Shown here in pieces: positions 60,476 to 64,000 of a stretch of 64,000 bases of DNA. The DNA is taken from NCBI GenBank assembly GCA_044508835.1, contig JBIQHD010000015.1, positions 1-64,000 on the forward strand. Reading direction: 5' to 3'. How positions within the stretch are numbered: the stretch's first letter is position 1; every line of letters begins with the position of its first letter. Source of the DNA: JAKFDI01 sp044508835 (GTDB lineage Bacteria > Pseudomonadota > Gammaproteobacteria > Burkholderiales > Burkholderiaceae_C). Made by a program: the position numbers and the translations under genes. The notes beneath the pieces are model-generated. The model made no database searches. It was not told the DNA's origin and saw only the letters and a program-made list of their open reading frames with translations.

Positions 60476-60948
60476 GCCGGCGCCTGCCGGTCGAGCGCGA
60501 CGGCCAGCCGCTCGCGCTCGGGCAGCGACAGGAAGGCTTCGAGGTCGTGGATCAGCACCAGGCCGTCGTCGAGCTTGACGACGCCCGCGACGTGGCGGAC
60601 GCCAGGCACGATGTCGTCCGCCGGCAGCGGCTCGTGCGGCGGCGCCAGCAGCCCCACCACGCCGTCGGCGGGCAGCGCCACGAGGAGCCCGCCGGCGTGC
60701 GCGAGCACCAGCACGTCGCTCAGCAGCGCCTCGCGCTCGGGCAGCGCGAGGCGCTGCCGCAGCCGCATGACCGGCACCACCCGCCCGGCGACGTTGATCA
60801 TCCCCTCGACGATCTCCGGCGCGCCGGGAAGCGGCTCGACGTGCAGCATCGGCAGGACGCGCAGCACGTGCACGATGCGCAGCGCATAGCGCTGCGCCTC
60901 CACGCGGAAGACGAGCAGTTGGCGAAGCGGGGCGTCGGCAGGGGTCAC
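60472..60948 (-). CDS. cheW: CheW-like adaptor (WspB-like)
   Basis: 158 residues from the GTG at 60948 (an in-frame ATG at 61005 adds 19 residues). CheW domain: LLVFRVEAQRYALRIVHVLRVLPM, GMINVAGRVVPVMRLRQRLALPE, GLLVALPADGVVGLL. First gene of the chemosensory operon; its stop overlaps the CheR start by four bases. Confidence 0.88.
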   Translation of the reverse strand: MTPADAPLRQLLVFRVEAQRYALRIVHVLRVLPMLHVEPLPGAPEIVEGMINVAGRVVPVMRLRQRLALPEREALLSDVLVLAHAGGLLVALPADGVVGLLAPPHEPLPADDIVPGVRHVAGVVKLDDGLVLIHDLEAFLSLPERERLAVALDRQAPA

Positions 60949-61100
60949 GTGTTCTTCATGGCGGCCCGGGATGGAGTGGAGTCGCTCGACGGGTGCCCGC
61001 GGCATTTGACACCACGGCGCCATGCCGGCCAATGGTGGATTCCATCCGTTTCCGATGCCCTGCCGGCCATGAACGGCCGTGAAGGACGCCGGGCCGTGAA

Positions 61101-62282
61101 TCAGTCCACGATGCGCCCGTCCGCGCCGATCAGCGTGATGTCCACGTAGCGCGAGCCGTGGTGCCGCTGCGGCCCGAAGCGCACGGCGTAGCCGCCCACG
61201 TCGAACTCGCCCATGCCCTCGAGCGCGCGCACGAGCCTGGCGCGCGTCGGCTGCGGGCCGGCGCGGCGCAGCGCCTCGACGAACACCTTCGCGACGATCA
61301 TGCCCTCGAGCCCGATGTAGTCGGGCTTGAGCGCCGGGTCCAGCCGCGCGAGCAGCCGGCGGTACTCGACGGCGACGCCGGCGCGGCTGCGGTGCGGGTT
61401 GGGCGCCGTCTGGCTGACGGACACGCCGCGCGCCAGCGGGCCGAGCTCCTCGATGAGCTGCTTCGTGCCGATGAGGCTGCGGGCGTAGTACTGCGTGCGG
61501 CCGCGGCGCACCTGCTCGAACGCCCGGATGAAGGACACGGCGTCGCTGCCCGAGGCGCCGATCACGAGCGCCTGCAGCTCGGCATCCTTCAGCGCATCGA
61601 CCGCCGCGGCCGGCGCCTTCGAGCCGGTCGCCATCGTCCCGACGGCCTGCAGCTCGAGGCCGAGCGCCTGCATGCGCCGGCGCGTGTCGGCCAGCAGCTC
61701 GCGCCCCGAGGCGCTGTCGTAGTGCAGCAGGCCGATGCGCGTGAGGCCGATGGTGTGCAGGTGCTGCACGATCTGCTGCAGCTCGTCGGAGAAGCTCGCG
61801 CGCGTGGTGAACGCCACCGGCGACGTGCTGCCGTAGAGCTCCTCGTAGCCCGTGTACGGCCCGATCATCGGCACGCCGGCCTGCTCGGCCAGCGGCAGCG
61901 AATGCCTCACCGTGTTGGTCCACATGTAGTTGACGAGCGCGAACACCTTCTCGTCATCGATGAGCCGGCGCGTGTTCGCCTCCGAGCGCTCGACGACGTA
62001 GCCGTCGTCCAGCGACACCAGCCGCAGCCGCCGGCCGTGCACCCCGCCGCTGTCGTTGACGGCGGCGAAGTAGGCCAGCGCGCCTTCGCGGTACGAGCGG
62101 GCCTGCGACGCGAAGCTGCCCGAGAACGAGGCCGACTGGCCGAGCACGATCTCGTGCTCGCCGACGCCCGGCTCGGCGCGCGCGACGGCCGCGCACCACA
62201 GGGCCGAGATCGCGAGCAGCCACGGGCCCAGCCGGCTCGCGCGGCGCGCGTGTGCGGCGGCATGCGGAAGGGAGTGCGGCAT
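61101..62282 (-). CDS. Periplasmic ABC-type (branched-chain amino acid family) substrate-binding protein
   Basis: 393 residues from the ATG at 62282, with a signal peptide ending about AVARA-EPG. Peripla_BP_6 fold: EIVLGQSASFSGSFASQARSYREGALAYFAAVNDSGGVHGRRLRLVSLDDGY, PMIGPYTGYEELYG, GLEGMIVAKVFVEALRRAG. No ABC permease or ATPase gene adjoins it. It sits just upstream of the chemosensory operon (about 150 bases before the first cheW, same strand), so it may present a ligand to its receptor or to a kinase. Confidence 0.88.
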   Translation of the reverse strand: MPHSLPHAAAHARRASRLGPWLLAISALWCAAVARAEPGVGEHEIVLGQSASFSGSFASQARSYREGALAYFAAVNDSGGVHGRRLRLVSLDDGYVVERSEANTRRLIDDEKVFALVNYMWTNTVRHSLPLAEQAGVPMIGPYTGYEELYGSTSPVAFTTRASFSDELQQIVQHLHTIGLTRIGLLHYDSASGRELLADTRRRMQALGLELQAVGTMATGSKAPAAAVDALKDAELQALVIGASGSDAVSFIRAFEQVRRGRTQYYARSLIGTKQLIEELGPLARGVSVSQTAPNPHRSRAGVAVEYRRLLARLDPALKPDYIGLEGMIVAKVFVEALRRAGPQPTRARLVRALEGMGEFDVGGYAVRFGPQRHHGSRYVDITLIGADGRIVD

Positions 62283-62456
62283 GGCGGGCTCCAACAGTGT
62301 CGATGGGCCCGTATTTCGACACGTCCGCCGGCGCCGCGCGCCGACGGTCCGTCACTGCGTCATTCCACGGCGGAATGGTTCACGAGGCAGGCGGCACACC
62401 GGCCGCGGCGCGCCGCCTGCCGGCCGCGTGAACTGCGGCACGCACGAAGCGGCGCG

Positions 62457-62780
62457 TCAGCCGCCGTGGCGATGGGAGCGGCGATCGCGGCGGTCGGGAA
62501 TGCCGTTGCCGTCGCGGTCCCAGCGGGTGCGATGGAAGCGGGGCGCCGCGTGGCCGCCGCCGCGGTGGACGTGGTGCGCCGGCCGGGGCTGCACGCGCAC
62601 CGGCACGTGGCGCACCTGCACCGGCACCGTCTGCACGTGGACCGGCACGGGCCGCACCTGCACCGGCGAGCCGATGGTGATCGACCACTGCACGTCGACG
62701 GCGTGGGCGCGCGCGGCGCCCGCACCCAGGGTGCCCGCGAGGGCGATGGCGGCACTGATGGCGACGGTTCGGATACCCAT
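62457..62780 (-). CDS. Small secreted protein with PVxV repeats and a Ca-binding-like loop
   Basis: 107 residues. A signal peptide (AISAAIALAGTLGAGAARA) is followed by a short repeat region of P-V-x-V type (VRPVPVHVQTVPVQVRHVPVRVQP), a His/Arg-rich part and the loop DRDGNGIPDRRDR, close to D-x-D-x-D-G/N-I-x-D calcium-binding repeats. The ribosome-binding site GAAGGAG is strong. Function unknown. A single-gene unit. Confidence 0.75.
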   Translation of the reverse strand: MGIRTVAISAAIALAGTLGAGAARAHAVDVQWSITIGSPVQVRPVPVHVQTVPVQVRHVPVRVQPRPAHHVHRGGGHAAPRFHRTRWDRDGNGIPDRRDRRSHRHGG

Positions 62781-63154
62781 GGACGTTCTCCTTCTTCCTT
62801 CTGGCGTCGGCCACGCGGCTCGCAAGAGATGTTGCGCAGCCGCGGCCAACGCCTTCATTGAAGGCGGGCGGTGCATCGCGGGTATCAATGCCGCGTAAAG
62901 CTGCGTGAAGCGGCGCGGTGCGCCGGTTCGCCGCGCGTGGGGGCCCGGAAAGCCCCTGCGCCGGGCGGCCGCGGGGCGGCGCCGTCCGACCGGGGCTGTC
63001 GGCGCCCTCCTACGAACGATGAGGATGTCGGCCACTGACGGCGCGCCGGATGCGGCCGTACGCTTTCTCTCACTGGGCACTGCCGGATGCAGGGGTCTGA
63101 ACCCGAAAGCCTTGCACCGCAGCCGCCGGATCTTTCCACTTCGAGGAGAAACTG
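62781..63154. other. 374-base intergenic space with no recognised gene
   Basis: Divergent space between the small secreted protein and the GlsB-type gene. It is GC-rich with no open frame of convincing composition. It must hold promoters for both genes, but no clear -35/-10 pair or operator palindrome stands out. Confidence 0.4.
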
Positions 63155-63424
63155 ATGAACCTGATTCTTTGGCTGGTGATTGGCGGTGTGGTCGGCTGGC
63201 TCGCGAGCCTGATGATGCGCACCGACGGGCAACAGGGAATCATCCTGAACGTGGTGGTCGGCATCGTCGGCGCACTGCTCGGCGGCTGGCTGATCTCGCC
63301 CCTGCTCGGGGTGGGCACCATCAACCAGAACGACTTCAGCATCATGTCGATCATCGTCTCGCTGATCGGCGCGGTGATCCTGCTGGGCATCGTGAACCTG
63401 GTGCGGCGCGGCCGCATCCGCTGA
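63155..63424 (+). CDS. GlsB/YeaQ/YmgE-family stress-response membrane protein
   Basis: 89 residues, three transmembrane helices and the glycine-rich pattern VIGGVVGWLASLMMR, IVGALLGGWLISPLLG, GAVILLGIVNLVRRGR of the transglycosylase-associated/YeaQ family. Small stress-inducible inner-membrane proteins of unclear activity. Ribosome-binding site GAGGAG. Ends with a strong terminator. Confidence 0.93.
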   Translation: MNLILWLVIGGVVGWLASLMMRTDGQQGIILNVVVGIVGALLGGWLISPLLGVGTINQNDFSIMSIIVSLIGAVILLGIVNLVRRGRIR

Positions 63425-63443
63425 CCCTCCGCTCCGCCCGCCG

Positions 63444-63478
63444 GCGGGTGCCGTCCTTCGGGGCGGCACCCGCTTTTT
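63444..63478 (+). terminator. Rho-independent terminator after GlsB-type gene
   Basis: Ten-bp perfect stem GCGGGTGCCG/CGGCACCCGC (63444-63453 with 63464-63473) and five T residues. Confidence 0.9.
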
Positions 63479-63601
63479 CGTGGCGGCCGCCGCGAGCGCG
63501 CCGGAAGCCCCCCGGCCTGCCGACCGGCAGGTCCCTGGCGATAATGAACGCCTCCTTCGCCGGGCCTCGTCCGCCGGCGGCCCTACCTTCCTGCAGCACC
63601 C

Positions 63602-64000
63602 GTGTCGACGAGCCCGCTCCCTTCCCCGCCCGCCGGGCTCGCCCCCCACGACCGGTACCTTGCGGCCTTCATGTCGCTCAGCGTGCTGGTGGGCACGGCC
63701 AACGGCATCTCGCGCGTGTGCCTGCCGCTGTTCGCGGCGTCGCTGCATGCCGCGGCATGGCAGATCGGCGTCGTCGGCGGGCTGCAGTTCGCGGGCATGC
63801 TGCTGCTGTCGATGCCGCTGGGCGCGCTGATCGACCGCCACGGCAGCCGGCCGCTGTTCCGCATCGGTGCGACGGCCGCCGCCGCGGTGTTCCTGTTCGG
63901 GCTGACGCAGGTGCGCGAGCCGTGGCAGCTCATCGCCTGCGTCTTCCTGCTGGGCCTGTCGGTGCCGTTCCGCATCGTCCCGACGCAGACCGAGTTCCTG
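63602..64000 (+). CDS. Major facilitator superfamily transporter, N-terminal part (runs off window)
   Basis: 133 codons from the GTG at 63602 to the window edge. About four transmembrane segments are visible (YLAAFMSLSVLVGTANGIS, IGVVGGLQFAGMLLLSMPLGALIDRHGSRPLF, ATAAAAVFLFGLTQV, IACVFLLGLSVPFRIV). GALIDRHGSRP is the MFS loop 2-3 motif (G-x-L-x-D-R-x-G-R). Substrate unknown. Confidence 0.85.
   Translation, partial: MSTSPLPSPPAGLAPHDRYLAAFMSLSVLVGTANGISRVCLPLFAASLHAAAWQIGVVGGLQFAGMLLLSMPLGALIDRHGSRPLFRIGATAAAAVFLFGLTQVREPWQLIACVFLLGLSVPFRIVPTQTEFL

Noticed and set aside
61101..62282. Periplasmic binding protein as part of a normal ABC transporter operon
   Set aside because: No permease or ATPase gene lies on either side within the window.

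Overview
The window is about 64 kb of very GC-rich DNA (near 70 percent) with dense, often overlapping genes. The housekeeping block (isocitrate lyase, mltG-tmk-holB-pilZ-tatD order, NRDE and DUF4936 proteins, YgfZ, NAD+ synthase), the phasin-type granule proteins and the OruR-like AraC regulator point to a betaproteobacterium of the order Burkholderiales, most likely a Comamonadaceae-like lineage. Genus cannot be fixed from the sequence alone. No rRNA, tRNA, CRISPR array, prophage or complete insertion sequence was seen.

Layout. 1-15.7 kb is mostly core metabolism and cell-wall/replication genes on the plus strand, ending in an orphan type VI secretion tube protein (Hcp). 15.7-20.1 kb holds a lipoprotein of unknown function and a minus-strand operon for a 2-oxoacid/acetoin dehydrogenase E1 alpha/beta pair, a free-standing lipoyl domain protein and a lipoate-ligase-like protein, with no E2 or E3. 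20.1-29.8 kb is a stress and signalling block: Hsp20, a fused phosphotransferase/P-loop kinase, a CHASE3-PAS histidine kinase with three partner response-regulator proteins, an FNR-like regulator that lacks one iron-sulfur ligand, a YqjD-like membrane protein, a flavodoxin and a PaaK-like ligase. 29.8-40.2 kb is lipid and polyhydroxyalkanoate related: a small ppGpp-hydrolase-like protein, phasins, a wax ester synthase/DGAT with an unusual basic tail, a fatty acyl-CoA ligase, three alpha/beta hydrolases, TetR and AraC regulators. 40.2-46 kb has a universal stress protein, TerC, a TctE/TctD-like two-component pair and a second signalling cassette. 46-61 kb is a huge multi-PAS kinase, a sigma-like protein without region 2, and a Wsp-like chemosensory operon (CheW, CheR, CheW, MCP, CheA-REC, CheB) that ends in two hybrid kinases instead of a diguanylate cyclase. 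The right end carries an orphan periplasmic binding protein, a small secreted protein, a GlsB-type membrane protein and the start of an MFS transporter.

How it may work together. The 20-46 kb part resembles in content the stress/dormancy regulons of other bacteria (Hsp20, wax ester/triacylglycerol synthase, universal stress protein, NarL-type regulators, FNR-type regulator). Shared promoter sequences tie parts of it together: a TTGCG-N4-CGCAA palindrome occurs three times in two promoter regions near hsp20; a 25-bp promoter segment is shared by hsp20 and the FNR-like gene; a 65-bp gap-free element precedes three lipid-related minus-strand genes; and a six-fold 11-bp repeat lies in front of terC. 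These are readings of the sequence; the regulatory links are inference.
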